Assembly (NCBI RefSeq): GCF_000213175.1
Contig: NW_009799104.1
Coordinates: forward strand, 2,951,190-3,015,189
Direction: 5' to 3'
Length of the DNA stretch: 64,000 nt
DNA from: Neurospora tetrasperma FGSC 2508
Lineage: Eukaryota > Ascomycota > Sordariomycetes > Sordariales > Sordariaceae
Shown here: piece after piece, positions 1 through 13,300 of the stretch
How the letters are laid out: each line of letters opens with the position of its first letter
How positions within the stretch are numbered: the stretch's first letter is position 1
Made by a program: the position numbers and the translations under genes
Notes under the pieces: model-generated
The model's input: the letters and a program-made list of their open reading frames with translations, nothing else
What the model was told of the DNA's origin: nothing
Databases searched by the model: none

Positions 1-344
1 AGGAGATGGAGAGGTTGAGAGGGGAGTGGGAGGCGAGGTTGGGCAGGGTTCTCGGGAGGCAGTGATGCTGACGACTGACGAGTGACGAGATGAAATTGGT
101 TGGTGAAGAAGTAAACAACGTCCCTGCCTGCCCTGCTATGAGGCGAGCAAAGGAGCGAAATACCTATATACACAAGATAATGATGCTAATACCTCTAGAT
201 GTACCCAAAACCCGTAACAGGGGGTATAAACGACATTGTGCATCCGCGTACATATAAAACAAGCCATAACACATACACCATCATCCATCATGAATAACAT
301 AACGCCATTGCAGACCCCGACCCTCAGCAAGGAACAGATAAAAT
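1..344. other. Intergenic, downstream flank of the MFS gene
   Basis: No credible coding sequence. The interval lies 3' of the minus-strand transporter and probably holds its 3' UTR. Confidence 0.5.
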
Positions 345-2877
345 TCACGCCGTCCCCTCCACCGTCCCATCCCCTCTTCCATCATCCGACCCCACCCTCC
401 TCAAATTAACCTTATCCCGCCGTCCAAACAACCCCAAACAAAGCGGCACCGGAACCGTCACCATAGCCACCACAGCATGAAACACCAACGCCCAATACAT
501 ATTCCCATCCGGCCTCCCCTCTTTTCCCTTCTCCTCCTTCAACGCCCCCGAAACAATAATGAATACCCCGCCCAATACCTGCCCCCCGCTCCACGCCAAC
601 GTGCTCGTCACCTCGGGACTAATCGGATGCGTCACCTCCACCAGGAACTCCACCACCACCGGAACCAGACTGAAACTCGCCGCGCCTAGAATGGCCAAAA
701 TGACATAAGGACCAGCGAGGCCCGCAGAGTCGTGGGTGGACGGCATCCAAAGAAAGACAAGGTAGCAGATCCCAATCAGAGGGACGGCAATACGGATTGT
801 AGTCAAAAACGCTTTCGTCCTGTCAATGATGGGCGAAGTGATGGCCGACACAAGCAGCCCAACAACGATGAGCACGGCCCCCGCGATGCCGGCTTCTTCG
901 TCGGTGTAGCCATGGGGTTCCATGATTTGGTTGAGCAGCGAGGAGATGGAATTGAAAGTGCCGACGTAGACAGCAAAGGGGACGAAGAGGAGCCAGAATT
1001 CGGCGTGGCCAAGTAGGATCGCGGCCGAAATGCGGAGAGGTAATTTGGGCGTGGCGGAAGACGGGGCAGCGGGCGTCGGAGGCCGGGAGGGGATGAAGAA
1101 GGCGGGAACGGAGCAGATGGAGGAGATGATGGAGACGTAGAGAACCATTCTTGATATGTCGGATGGCTTGTCGACCCAGAATGGCACAATCAACTGGCCT
1201 AGCGCGGCGCCAAACGGGTTGGCGAGGGAAGTCAAGGCGGTGGCGGCGACGCGGCCGCGGTTGGTGAACCATAGATCCGAGTAGCGGGCGGGAGCGGCTA
1301 GGACAAAGGGTTGGGCGAGCCCGATGAGGATCTGGCCGAACATGACGATGCCGAAGTGGCCACCTGAAGGAGAGGAAGAGTGGGAGCCCCCGTAGCGGAC
1401 CCAGTTGCCGATGAGCAGAAGGGCAGCGGCAGTGGTGATGGATAACTTGGGGCCGAGGTGCAGGACGTAGATGACCAGGGGCGTGATGAAGGCGAAGGCG
1501 AAGAGGAAGGCGGTGCTGAGCCAGTTGATGGTCGTTCCGGTGGTGCGGAAGTAGGCGGCGGCCTGGGAGGCAACGGGCGAGAAGGTGAGCCACTGGAGAA
1601 GGATTGTTAGTTTAGGTTTCTCGGTTTGGGTTGGAGTGACGAGTGATTTATCATCTGTGAAAGTTCTTGTTTTCTGTTCTCTCAGTGAGACATTGTGTTT
1701 TGTTTTCATGCAGAGCCATCTCCAAGGTAAACATGGCCAGAACTCGACAAATGAAATCATGCTGGACACGGAAAACTGAGATATGATCACAACAACACCA
1801 CAACATCAAGTCCAGTCTAAGTGGCGCACACGAACAGACATTGGGAGTATTGATCAACTTTAAACGGCCCAATAACATCGTGGCGGGCGTTAGGAGGTGG
1901 CCGCCACCCGTTTGCGTAGGACGGGCGGCCCCAATCCCGTACACGAGATGCTTCGCTTGGTGCTCAAGGTACGAGGCGTGGCCGCCGTTGCAAAACGGGA
2001 GGGATCGATATGCGACCAACCAACCACGCCCACAGTTCAGAGGTGTCGGCTTCCATCTCGAACCACGGTAGAACCATTTTATCCCGAAGGTTGAAAGATA
2101 GTGCAAGACTGGACAGAAAAGGGGAAAAAAGTAGGCACTTACATCCCAGCTAACAATGATATTCAACAAGGTCAACTGCACCAGCCCGAACCACCTCCTC
2201 TTATAGACCTTATATACGACCGGTCTTCCCTCACAGTCTCTTTCCACTCTTTGTTCATTTTCGTCATGGTCACCCGCTCCGTCAATTCCAAGTCCGACGC
2301 CGCCACCACCACCGCCGGCCATCTCCCCGGCACTGTTAACGACTGTCCCCTCCGTAATGCTGATCCCCGTTCCGGCGCCGAGCGTGGTGGAGATCTCCGA
2401 TCCCGATCCGGAGTCGGTGGTGGATGCTGACCATGATCCACTATTGCCACTGCTGCCGCCGCCGATTTTCTTTTCTGAGTCGCTTCTGCCGCCAGAGGAT
2501 CCGTACGTTACTTCACTCCGTGTGGTACCCACCCATCGCCGTTTCTCATCGCCAATCATCGTTGTCGTCATCGTCGTCGTTGTGGTGTTGGTGTTGTAGT
2601 TGGTGTTGTTATTACTCGGACTCTCCTTCATTTCGACGATATTACTCCGTTTATCTGCCATGTCTCTGCTGCTGCTGCCGTGAGCATTTCCACTACTGCC
2701 TGTTCTACTACTGCTGAGATTGGTGGTGGTGGTTTCGGGAACTTTGGTGTGCGGATACGATAGGCGAGCTTGGTAATCGTCGTGGCTGTCGCGGTGCGAA
2801 GTGGTATGGTGAGAATAACGGCTGCTGTGGATGGTGGCCTGGTCCTGGTCATGATCGTGGTCGTCGTCGTCGTCCAT
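345..2877 (-). CDS. FLVCR-like major facilitator superfamily transporter
   Basis: Predicted 660-residue membrane transporter from two exons, 2877-2143 and 1592-345. The intron has a GTAAGT donor after codon 245 and a CTCCAG acceptor. The join reads ...[16 protein letters not shown]..., which restores the first helix and loop typical of FLVCR/DIRC2-type MFS proteins; both exons are in phase 0. The first ~220 residues are hydrophilic and low in complexity (Asp/His-rich start, then Ser/Thr/Gly-rich), so probably a cytosolic tail. The remainder contains about 12 hydrophobic segments. The human FLVCR family carries heme, choline or related small molecules; the substrate here cannot be read from sequence. 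The 550-nt intron is long for this genome, so an additional exon or an alternative start inside it is possible. Strong as an MFS member, moderate as FLVCR-like. Confidence 0.85.
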
Positions 2878-5325
2878 TGTTGTGTCTCTTAATTCTTGCC
2901 AGTGTCTTTGTCCTTGTCCTTGGAGTGGGAGAGGTCGTCCTTAGGTACTACCTCCTTTGCTGGAGGATCGGAGGCTGCTCATTGCGTTTTGCGCTTGCGC
3001 CTTATGAAGCGGCTCTGCTCTGCTCTGCTCTTGTATTAACCGTCCGATTTCGGTTTTTTTTTTGCTTTCTTTTTTTGTTTTTGTCTTGATCCCTTTTCTT
3101 TCTTTTTCGAGGGGGTGGAGGCGGCTCTGTTGTTACTTGTTTGTGGCGTCCCCTTTCTGGATAAAGTTATCCCAAGACTTTGTGGCAGAAGTGTTTGATT
3201 CAGCTTGTTCGCATTCGGGTTCCAGTCGCGCTTCGGTCACGGTGTTCGGTATAAGCCCAAGGGATGTTTTGACTGTGTTTTGCTTTTATCTCTGTCCGAA
3301 CGGAGCTTCGGTGCCAGTTGTGCGAGTGTAAGTCCGAGCAGTAGAAAGGTTCTCTGCCACCCGTCTGATGTAAATGCGAGCGAGCGCCAGAAGATGAGGA
3401 AGCTGTAAAGAGGGATGAGCGACACGTGTTCACATACTTGTATTCGTCGCAATTCATCAATCTGGTTGAAGACGATGAAAATGAATGAATGAATGAGTGA
3501 ATGATGGAACCGAAGACGGGACAATTCACGGTCGCATACTACCACACCACACCTTCAAATCTTCCTTTCCAGTCGGACTTGCACGGGATCAAATGAAAGC
3601 CTGGCCTGCAAAGAAAGGAAAGACGGACGGGACGTTGGAGGACACGGGATATTGATCGCGCTGTGCACCCGCTCGCTGCATGGCATTGTCAGAATGGCAC
3701 GCTATCACACTTTCGAAAATCTCGGCAATCCAAGAAAGGTTCAAGTTTCCCCCCAAAAACCGCTTTTCTGCGTCGCAACCTTCCCCATTTTCTTGGCGAG
3801 CGGCGCGGCCAAGCATATGATCATCGCCTTCTCTTCAACACAAATGGATATGATGGATCGTGATAGGTTCACTTTTGAAACCGAACCCGCTATCTTCATC
3901 TTCCCCAGGTATTCTACACTACTAGTGTACTATGTTTAATGTGTTACGTCTTCCATGGACCAGGAAGGCGGTCTGTTCTATTCTATTGCATCTTACTTCA
4001 TCCCGAGTTTTCTACAAGTTTTTACCACTTCTCGTCATCCTTCCAGAAGTTATTCCCAAGAACTCCCCATTATTTTCAGCCCGCTTAGTTGCTCGAGAAC
4101 AAGAAAGGGTCGAGCGGGAATCGGGTCACAATCTTACATTATTCCCCCCTCCCTCCCCCGCGCGTCATATCTCCGAGTCGCCTACCCACCACGATCTCAA
4201 AAAGTCACCCACCCACCCATCCAGTTTCAATCCTCACCCCCTCCTTGCTCCCTCCCTTGCTGCCACATGCCATCTTATCCCGTTGCGCAATGCGAAGCTA
4301 TCACAAGGTCGCATCTGCGAACGCAAGCTAGAAAATAAGTTGAGTGCGTACACTCGACAATGAAGGGGTATGTTATCTCAGGACAAAACCACCCTCATCA
4401 GATCATCACCACCTATTTCGGTCATTTCGTTGCATGGCCCCATCGAGCAGCGACAGTAGGGACCTACAGTACGTATAGAAAAAACCACGCCAACCGTGTG
4501 TCTTGGGATTCAGAAGACCAAGATATCTCATGCATTCTCTCGCTTGCTTCCAAGTGTTCTTTGGCGTGTCATCATATCATAAGCGACTTAGAAATGCACA
4601 GGACATCGCCATTTTTGAGCGAATGGGTGAAATATGTCTTTTCATGTGAGGTGAGCGCAAAGTACGAGAAACAACACCAACCAAGAAAATGGGATAGAAG
4701 CAAAAAAAGTAAGGTCTATGGGGAATATTCACCTGTGTCTGCTTTTGAGAGTTAGGTGACGTCGGAAGGATTATAATACAGAAGAGACACGACAAGGCTG
4801 GGGAAGTAAAACCGAATCAGAGGGGACATGCCAAAACTATGGAAGAGAATGCCTCCCGTCATACTGCCTTGCTTCCCCCAGCCTTATATAGACGTTCGTT
4901 TGGAGAGGAGAGGGGAAAGGTCAAGTGTAAACACATTCATCGTGCAGCATGGATGTGTAACTCCTGGAAAGTCCCTTTGTCCTTTTCCTCCCCTTTTTCA
5001 CCTGGCACTCTTTCGCTTTCCCGTCTCTGTTCGTATTCCATGATGGCTGCTGGATGATTTTGAACTTTTGGCGATTGGATCCTAATTGCTTTCTATTCCC
5101 GGTCGTCATCGTAACGATTAAACGTACGTTGGTTGTTTCCTTCGTGTATCTTGTCTATCGTGAAACGCCCCATTGTCTCCATGTAAAGAAATAGCTCCAC
5201 CGGACTGCACCCTTGTTGTCGTTCGAGGGGTCGCTTTTTTTGTCATCGGGACTGCCGAGCGTTGGGGTCAAGAAAGTCGCAGGCGCATCAGGAATGCGAA
5301 ACGACCGTCAAGGTAGATCGATCGC
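2878..5325. other. Intergenic region between transporter and QCR6
   Basis: About 2.4 kb upstream of the transporter start and downstream of QCR6. The part nearest 2878 is T-rich and pyrimidine-rich, as expected of a fungal promoter and 5' UTR. Open frames of 130-143 codons exist at 3932-4363 and 4360-4755 (+), but their composition is not protein-like and I recognise no motif. Confidence 0.5.
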
Positions 5326-6445
5326 TTATTTGAGGGTGTTCCAGAGCTTGGGAGCGGCGCACTGGGTGGCGCAGTGGACGAGGTGGAAGACTGTTTGTTG
5401 TCGCGCAAAGTTCCTAGTGAGTAAGCCTGTCGTGTATGCCTGTGGGCGAGGAAGGGGGACTCTATAAACGTACACTCCTCAACGCAGTCCTCGTTGTTGT
5501 CAGCGCCAGCGCCGGTGACGCGGGCAGCGCACTCATCGTAATGGTGCTTGGCCGGAGCGCACTCCTTGGAGTTGCGGCACTCTGTAAGCAATAAGCCCCG
5601 TCAGCACATCATGTTCCGTCTCGAATTGGACTCCGTAGTAACGAATGGGAGTCGGAGAGCGTTGCGTTGGGATCAAAGGCTGGGAGAGATCGACGCAAGT
5701 TCGGAGGTTGCGTGTTATTGGCAGCTCTGTTGGTCGAGAGGCAGAGCAGTGCCGGAGGCTCGGCGCGGGAACGCAGGGCTCCTACAGGCGCAAGGTGCGT
5801 GGAGGTAGTGGTCGCGGAAGGCCGGATGGTAGTGGTGGTCGAGTGATATTGTATATGTGTTGGTCGGACATGGGATGGAAAAAAAGGACAGGTTACCCAC
5901 CCTCTTCGAGAGTCTCCTTGGGGTCGACGATCTCATCCTCGTCCTCCTCCTCCTCCTCTTCCTCCTCAGCCTCCTCCTCGGGCTCTTCGGCGGCGGGGGC
6001 GGACTCCTCAGCCTTGGTCTCGGCGGTGGTCTCCTCAGTGCTCTCGGAAGCAGGGGCAGTCTACAGCATGAATTGACCGTCAGCATGCTTGTTCTTCCAC
6101 TTCCCCGTGTACGTGTTCCTCCTCCATGGCTTATGACGCAAACAAAGCCCTCAACCACGGTATATCCCCCACCATGTCCTTGTTCCAACAGAATGTAGGG
6201 CAAAGCTTCAACCGTTGTGTTGATCAAGCCTCCCCACCTCCCTCTCGTCGTGATGGACTGTATCTCTGTCTAGAACTCGGGGACCCGGGGCATGGGGAAG
6301 GTTGGTAATGGTGATGATGGTGGTGGTGGTGGTGGTGGTGGTGATGGCATACCTCGGCCGGGGTATCGGCAGGGGCCTCGGCCTCGACGGTGGCCCACGG
6401 AGTGGCGGCGTCGATGAGGTCGGTGACAGCGTCCCAGAAGCCCAT
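5326..6445 (-). CDS. qcr6: Ubiquinol-cytochrome c reductase hinge subunit (complex III subunit 6)
   Basis: Acidic hinge protein of the mitochondrial bc1 complex, which helps cytochrome c dock on cytochrome c1 in the intermembrane space. Four exons: 6445-6353, 6060-5901, 5581-5474 and 5390-5326, giving 141 residues. All donors are GT (GTATGC, GTGGGT, GTACGT) and acceptors are CTGTAG, TTACAG and AACAG; split codons rejoin in frame. Residues 1-31 begin MGFWDAVTDLID. Residues ~45-80 form a very acidic Glu-rich tract. The C-terminal domain has the family cysteines, with C92 and C102 spaced as CX9C, then DCVEEFFHLVHC at 116-127, and ends KLWNTLK as in yeast Qcr6. Length and arrangement match fungal orthologues. 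The join at DCVEEF|FHL reproduces the family sequence, which supports the last intron. Confidence 0.95.
6319..6342. repeat. GTG trinucleotide microsatellite in QCR6 intron 1
   Basis: A run of eight GTG-type units lies just inside the first intron of QCR6, next to its 5' splice site. It is likely to vary in length between strains. Confidence 0.85.
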
Positions 6446-7587
6446 TTTGAAAATCGCGGGGGTGGCGGCGAGAAGAAGGTTGCGGTGGTCTTGTCGGTAG
6501 GTTGGTGATATGGCGCGACGTTGAGCAAGCTTTCTCGATCAAAAATCGGGTAAACCGAGCTTCTTGCTTGGCTCCAGTGCTCCCGGGTGGCCCCAGCTCC
6601 TGGTCCGAGCGCTGTCTCTTGCCGTCCCTCTTGCAATTGGCAATTGCTGATTGGCTCGTGCCTATTGAGAGACGCTCAAGCTGCCCCCGGGTAATCCCGC
6701 AGCAGCCATGGAAGGCGTCACGTGCAATCACATCTACTATGCAGTACACTATTGTGCTCTCGAAACTTTGGAAGCTCGTCAGGGTCAGTGCGAGTTCGAG
6801 ACGCAACTGTGGCTTATGTCTGGACTCGGCTGTCGTGAGACGAGTTCATGTCCCTATCACAGCCCCCACGCCGCCGCCGCTATTGACCACTTTCCCGACT
6901 GACGGGCTTACTTACTGAATAGGCAGTCACCGGTCAGACCCAAGTTGCGTGCTTTCTGACGGCTTACCAACACGGGACACAACAACGAACAAGCCATGTA
7001 TCTCGGTATCGCTGGCGTTGATGTCGTTACTAGCCCTCTCATCATCAATACGTGGCAGGCAGCCGCATTCTATTTCTGTCCGGTTATATACTTCCGAAGA
7101 GCGAGACATTGACAAGGGTATATTTCAAGGTTTGGGCCAATGGATATTTGACAAGCTAAATATTGGCTATACAATGCTGCAATGAGAAACCGGTTTGCCT
7201 CCATTTGGTACTGTACTGACTACTGACATCCATCCACTTGGGAACGGCGGCAAGTCCGACCAATCACCGTGTGTTTCTGACGTTATAATTCGTTTTACTC
7301 GAAATCCTCTTTTGACATCACTTGTATAAAAAAAAAATTAAAAAATAAAAATAAATAAAAAAAAAGACCGACGCTAAAATGATCGCACAGACGCCTGTCA
7401 CTAGTAGTCGTATGATGTGCATGTTTTTCTTGTTGATCGGCGGCATTGAAAAAAATAAAAAATAAAAAAAATAGTCAACTCGGATATTCGAATGTTTGCC
7501 TAATTCCGGGCAGCGCTGAAGGCGGTTACTTTGTGTCTCCGGGCCAAGCCACATCCTGAACGCAATCTTGACAAGAAAGTCGGGCAT
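6446..7587. other. Intergenic, QCR6 promoter side
   Basis: Holds the upstream region of QCR6 and the downstream flank of the WBP2-like gene. A-rich tracts at about 7328-7365 and 7450-7470 (T-rich on the gene strand) may be 3' UTR sequence. No coding region is supported. Confidence 0.5.
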
Positions 7588-8326
7588 TTACGCCGTGTAG
7601 TCCGGAGGTGGCTCATCCGGGCCAGGCTGGGGCACTTGGTTCCGATCGCTCGTCACGTCCCCAGACGGTCCAGACGCAGGTGTGCTCGAGGAAGGTCGAC
7701 AAGCTTGAGCCTCATCGTAGGGTGGTGGGGGCTCGAGGTTTTGCCCGGGGGTCAGTCCAAGGCTTTGGGCGTGGAGTAGTCGGTCCCGCAGCCACTCATA
7801 CTTTGCTTGGAAGTCGCTGTGTCCGCCATCCTTGAAGGTCAACTTGCACTCGATCCGAGGGATCTCCGGCGGTACGCCCCCGTTTGGAATAGGTCTGACT
7901 ATAGCTGTCCAGCTCCAAGGCCCGATCCAGGACGAGTTGATGCGGACATCGCTAAAGTTTAAGGGAGGCGCAAAGAAAGATCGAAAAGCCTCGGTCGACC
8001 TGGCTGGAAGGTAGATGATCTAGACACTAGTTAGACTGCAACATGACCATGTCGTACAAAGAAATCAAAGCCGAGCTCACCCTCTCATTGGTGATGTATG
8101 CAATGCCATTGTCGCTCTTGACAGAGAAAGGCTCTGCTACCTGCAGCTCCTTGGGGACCGAGAGCTCAAGGCCGACTCGCGGCTTGGAGGTAAGGAGAAT
8201 CTTTTCTCCAGGTAGTTTCTGGATCTGCCCATCACGGGTCAACATGACCCAGCTTTCTTTCTCGTCAGTAATCGAATGCTGAGCAAGCGTCCATCTGTGC
8301 GCCTCGACCAGGAATTGGTCGGCCAT
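7588..8326 (-). CDS. WBP2-like GRAM-domain protein with C-terminal PPxY motifs
   Basis: Predicted 225-residue adaptor from exons 8326-8081 and 8019-7588. The 61-nt intron has a GTGAGC donor and CTAG acceptor, phase 0, and the join reads AYITNER|IIYLPAR. The N-terminal half resembles the GRAM/PH-like domain of WW-domain-binding protein 2: a SWVMLTRDG opening, a central membrane-binding-type beta fold, and the ITNERIIYLP strand. The tail is Pro-rich and has two WW-domain ligands, PPPPY at 179-183 and PPDY at 220-223, the second only two residues from the end. Such proteins bind WW domains, for example of Rsp5/Nedd4-type ubiquitin ligases; the partner here is inferred. Start choice rests on the conserved N-terminus and the absence of a better upstream exon. 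Confidence 0.85.
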
Positions 8327-10309
8327 GATGCCTTGGACGGGACGGGGAGGTGGGGCCGGGTTGGGTGGTATCTGTAACAGGATCCCGTAATTGGGATTAT
8401 ATGATGACGGGAAGTAAAAGAGGGGACAAGGACACTCGCAACGTGAGCCCTGGGGAAGATGATGCAGAGTTGCCTTGCCAAAGCGTCACGGGAGAACAGA
8501 GAACAGCAGATGTAGACTTACTTTATTGACATGATGAGAGACTGACTGATCCGCTACCGAATGGTCCGCTAGGTACCGTCTTGTCCTGTCCCGCGCGCCC
8601 GGAAAGCTCCCAGATCTTCTACGGAGCTTCTCGATTCGTGGTATGGGTGCTAGTATTAGCACGCAAGGGTATGGTGGGTATTAGCCGTCCAGGGTCAAAG
8701 AGCGAGGCCAGGAAGTAACCTGTTCACCCACAGCGGCACGGCCTGCGTCAAGATGAGATGGGAGATCTGGCAAGTCTCAGTCCAGGGGTCAAGGAAGCTG
8801 TTGTATCTAGAGTGGGCCGACTGTTTGCTAATCCGGTCGTCGTAACTGACAGCCTGCGAACCTGCACAGTGTCGGTCTGTTAGCCTCTATCACTTTCAGA
8901 ATGTTTCAACTTGAACGGGCTGCCAGCCGAGGCAAGTGAGCGTGGTTGGCTTGCCATCCAGCTTGAACACTCCAGCCCGGAGAACACCAAGCATGGGAAT
9001 GGGCATGCGGTAGTGTAGCCAGTAGCGTGTAATAGCCCTTGTAGACAGGCAGCCTCTAGGCCAGCCGAGCGGCCAGGCCAAGGGACTAAATGGAGACGGG
9101 GGATGGGTCATGGGCAAGGCAAAGCAGATGAGAACCAAGACGGGGACCCATATCAAGAGGAGGGCCGAACTGGGTGTCTGAGCGGCCAGAGCTCCAACCA
9201 ATGGGACCCTAGTTCTAGGACGCCCAAGTAGTTCCAGAATCAGGACGGGGAGGCTCTAACCAGTGGTCGGTCTCGGCAGATAGAGGCAGGAAGGAATATA
9301 AACATGCTCAGTCACCCTTTTCCAGAAGCAGAAACTGACAAGCGAGAGAGAGGCCCGGGGCCGTGGGTGCTGGACACTTGGGCAATCGAGATGTGTTGCA
9401 TATCGAGCTGCAAGATGGAAACAGAGCGAGAGACACTGGAGGAGTAAGAGCGAATGAGGAGCTACACGGGTACGTGGAGAGTCGTGGTATGAGCTGTGAG
9501 ACTGTGGATGGATGCCATGGGGACGCCGTCCAGGTTCAAGGGTCGACCGACGATTGGGACAAAGTGATAAATGAGGCATACATAGTGTACAGGGTATATC
9601 GGATGTAGTGTACACCGTCCAAGGCTCTGTTCTAGACGCACTTCCTTTTCGACTAATTAACTGCTTGGTGGCCCGGGTATGGCGAGTATTTCCTTTGGGT
9701 AGGTGTTGATGCTGGCTTGAGGTTGGGGGAGGGGAGCGGGCAACTGGCATGTAACAACAAAACCAAACTAACCTTTGACGTTGTTAACAAGATAAGCAGT
9801 CGTCTATGGTGGGAAAAACGCCCAGGGTTGTTGGTAGTGGTTAGATTTCTGACAGCAGATGGGTGGTCTTGGTTGGATGTTTTTGATTATCGAGATGGGT
9901 GGATGGTGGTGAATGAGGTGTGGTTCTAGGAGAGAACTCTGATGCAGAGGGGTACATTTGCACCGCAGTCAGTGAGTGGCATTCATGGGGGGGTGGGATT
10001 AAACCGGGGTACGAATTAAATGGGATGGACTACACCAACTACTAATATGGGGAGTGGAGCCAGCGGACTCGGCACTGCCCGCCAAGGAATATTGTTAATA
10101 CTACTACGCAGTACATACCTGTTAGAGGTACATACACTACCGCTGTTAATCTGCAAAGGTCGAAAACTTCCACCCACTCACCCCAACAACGGACCCCGCA
10201 CGTGAGTTTGTCCATCGTGACTGCCCTCGTGAACCAGAAGACGGGAGCCTTCCAGGTGAATGACCATGAGGGCAGAGACCTGAAGGCGGCAATGGGCAGA
10301 ATTTAGTCT

Positions 10310-10342
10310 CACACACACACACACACACGCACACGCACACAC
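10310..10342. repeat. CA dinucleotide microsatellite
   Basis: An almost pure CA tract with a few CG interruptions, in non-coding sequence. Confidence 0.9.
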
Positions 10343-13300
10343 AGCTTGAAAAATGGTGGCTCTCCTCGTCCAAGGACTGAACTCAACACTCAAATCCGTC
10401 TCTCCACGGCGTCGCGACCCACAACTCCAACCTACCCACAATCCGGGCATCTTGTCGAATTTCCACTGATCTCATTTCGGAGTCCATCCATCCCATTCCT
10501 CACATCGTCTTCCTGTACCTGCAGATCGCCGTCCAGTCCATACGCACTCCTCTTAGCGTCCAGAATCTAATCTACCATCTGCCCCCTTTGGTCGCCTCAA
10601 GAGCCAGTTGCTTATGTATACCACAGGGCAAGCACAACAAGGATACGGCTTGTACAGGTCCTCCGTGGGTACAGCCTTGTCCCCACCGGATCGAATTGCG
10701 CTTCGAGTGCATACGTCCATGTGTCCGTTGCCTTCCACAAAGGCACTGTTGCCAGGCCCGGGGTTGATGTGAGAGCGGGAGAACGGAAAGCCATGCTCAC
10801 CATGCATGGGAGACGCTACACGTGTACAACTAAGCCTTTCAGCCTCCTTGTAGCGCTTCTGGTAGTAAAGCGACTGGACATGCCCTCGCTGGCCCACGTC
10901 GGGTCGGCAAAGCGCACCGATACACATCCTCGCCATCACGGCACAATATTCATCATTGGCTCCCATGTACACTACTGGAGCAGCCAGGGGTGGACAAGCA
11001 CTGCTACTACGAAAAAAACGTACATACACTACATACCAGCGTGTCGGCTTCTTTCGGCCCCTCCCAGAATGCGTCTCCCACAGTTTGCATGAGGCCAGTG
11101 GACTCTTACCTCAACCACCACGGGCCTATTCCGAACTCAGCTTCCTCACCGCCCCATGCACTCCATGTGTACTGCCTAGTGTACCTCTGCGGCAGGGCGG
11201 CGAGGGGAAACAACCCGTGGCAGAAATTTCAGAAAAGAATTGTCATTGGCGAGAAATCATATCCAATACCGGGTACAGCCGTCATGCCGCCTTGACGTGG
11301 GGCAGTTTGAACCACTCCCACTCTTGCTCTGGAAAAAAGCGATATATCGTTGAGAAAACATCAACACTCACAAGGTACCCAGAAGTCTAGACCGGTTTGA
11401 CCAGTAGTCCGGGCTACAAAGGGGGTCAGGATACGGGCGCCGCCTTGAAACCGCCTAAACGTTGTTGCGTTACGGCTTCCGCCACTCGTGGAATCAAGTA
11501 TCACCGGCCTTTCAGCGAGTGGAATGAGGGCGTCAGCTTTCCGCACATTGACATCATGTGACGGTAGTGGCTTTGTACCACGCCATTCCAGACCAGCCTT
11601 TGTTCCTTCCTACAGATTTCCCCGCGGCAATGTTGACGGAGCTTAGTATCAACCCTTACATCGAGGAAGGCTAGACTGCGTTATCACTGGTGTCAACGAC
11701 ACACTATCGTTTCTTAGTTTTGCCATCGCATGCATGTCTTCCCCCCACGCAAAATCATCGATGCGTCAGCTTTCCTACGCTCTGAATTTGGTATCTTCAC
11801 TAATGAATCCCAACCCAGCCCAAGTGGGTAAGACTTCCTGGCTCGCCGGGTTCGAGACAGGCCGCAGCCGGACCTCTTAGCTATATCGTGTGCCTCTGCA
11901 GTTTCTTCTCTACATATCTGTTGACAAAGGCTCGAAATATAGTGGGTCCATATCCACCTCTCGGCTTTACTTCCGAAGGAGTGCGTCGAGGGTCCTGATA
12001 TCTGCAAATCCTGTAACACCATGTCCTTCAAGGACTCGCGGTGAAGTTTTTGCCGTATACGGAACACTCAAGCTTTTTGTTTTGGTGGTCCTACGCATGT
12101 ACACATCTGGTCTCTTTTGTCATTCATGATGACCAGCCGCGAGTGGTGTAATCACGAACAGCCACTTGCTGTAGGCCTAGGACGTGGGTCTCAAATCATC
12201 CTTCCATGTATGTCACTTTCTCATCAGATATCTACTATACAGATGGGCGACAGAGCCGACGAGGTCTAGATCCAACATGTAATGCCAATCCATCCCACGA
12301 AATTACAACGTGTCGAATCAACAGATATTCACCCAGAGCCGAGGCCTTGAGCAAGGCCTGAGGTGTTTGAATTCACTTCACATCACGTTTGGAACTATTG
12401 CTACGAAATAGATTTCCCACGACAGAGTATGAGTGGCCTTTACTGTGCTAGGAGCATCCCATTTAGATGTGGGATACATCTTTACCCCGAAATAATTCGC
12501 TCCGCGCTAAAGAATTCAAGGGACCAGTATCAAAACCTGGTAACCTCCTCGACGACAGATTTACTGTTACATTCACATCCAGAGGCGAGTTACCACCAAG
12601 GTAACATAATCGCATTGGGCAAGAACCCTATCCAAATGTGAACCTAAAAATCTCATCACGCCCGGAACCGCACTACTTACACCCAGACATTGAAGGAGTG
12701 TCCAGCAGTTTCATCACGCCTGAAGGCCATTGCAATTTTGAGTTGAGACGTCCTTCCTGTCGCGGAAGTAACCTGGCCCAGATCTTCTCTCATCGCCTCT
12801 TCCCACTCATTAGCACCCCCTTCACCACACAAAGCAGCCAAAATCCATCACAATCCAGGGGGGGGTGCCTGAGTCTCGTCGAAAACAATGCAGTTTAAGT
12901 GACAGACTGTGAGTGATGCCTGTATCTACTATTTAAGCCCGACAAGCATGATTAGACAGGAACGGCAGATCGGCACAATCCCATTACTCCGATTTTCCGC
13001 CCGTCATTCGCTCTTTTTCGGTGAAACCGCCACACGTCACACGTGCATGCATCCCTTCCAGAATGCGTCGCGGACCATACAAGTACAGTCTGGTACTAGG
13101 ATTTCTTTCTCGACATAGACCCCATATTGTTCGCGTATCGCTGACAGTCAGTTCAGGGAAGGACATCGACCAACAGCTGCGAACTATTGAGATGATCCTC
13201 TCGCACTCCGCTTTCTCAAAACAAGATCAGTGATTTCAGCCCTGTTGCAACCAATCTACACAGCCAATGGCCTCATTTTCAAGACTACTACATAGGACAT

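Noticed and set aside
823-1593. 256-codon minus-strand frame inside the transporter
   Set aside because: Shadow frame, rich in Arg/His/Pro, lying over the genuine transmembrane coding frame.
1593-2142. Upstream extension of the transporter exon 2 reading frame to an ATG at 1790
   Set aside because: The residues before WLTFSP are polar and unlike the family, while GTAAGT and CTCCAG sites define a clean intron joining exon 1.
3932-4755. Two adjacent + strand frames of 143 and 131 codons
   Set aside because: They encode Pro/Ser/His-rich low-complexity sequence and unrelated text, without codon bias or motif.
10553-11029. 158-codon minus-strand frame with many cysteines, resembling a small secreted protein
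   Set aside because: No signal peptide. A nearby GTATGT donor and pyrimidine-rich acceptor do not join an upstream exon in the cysteine-rich frame.
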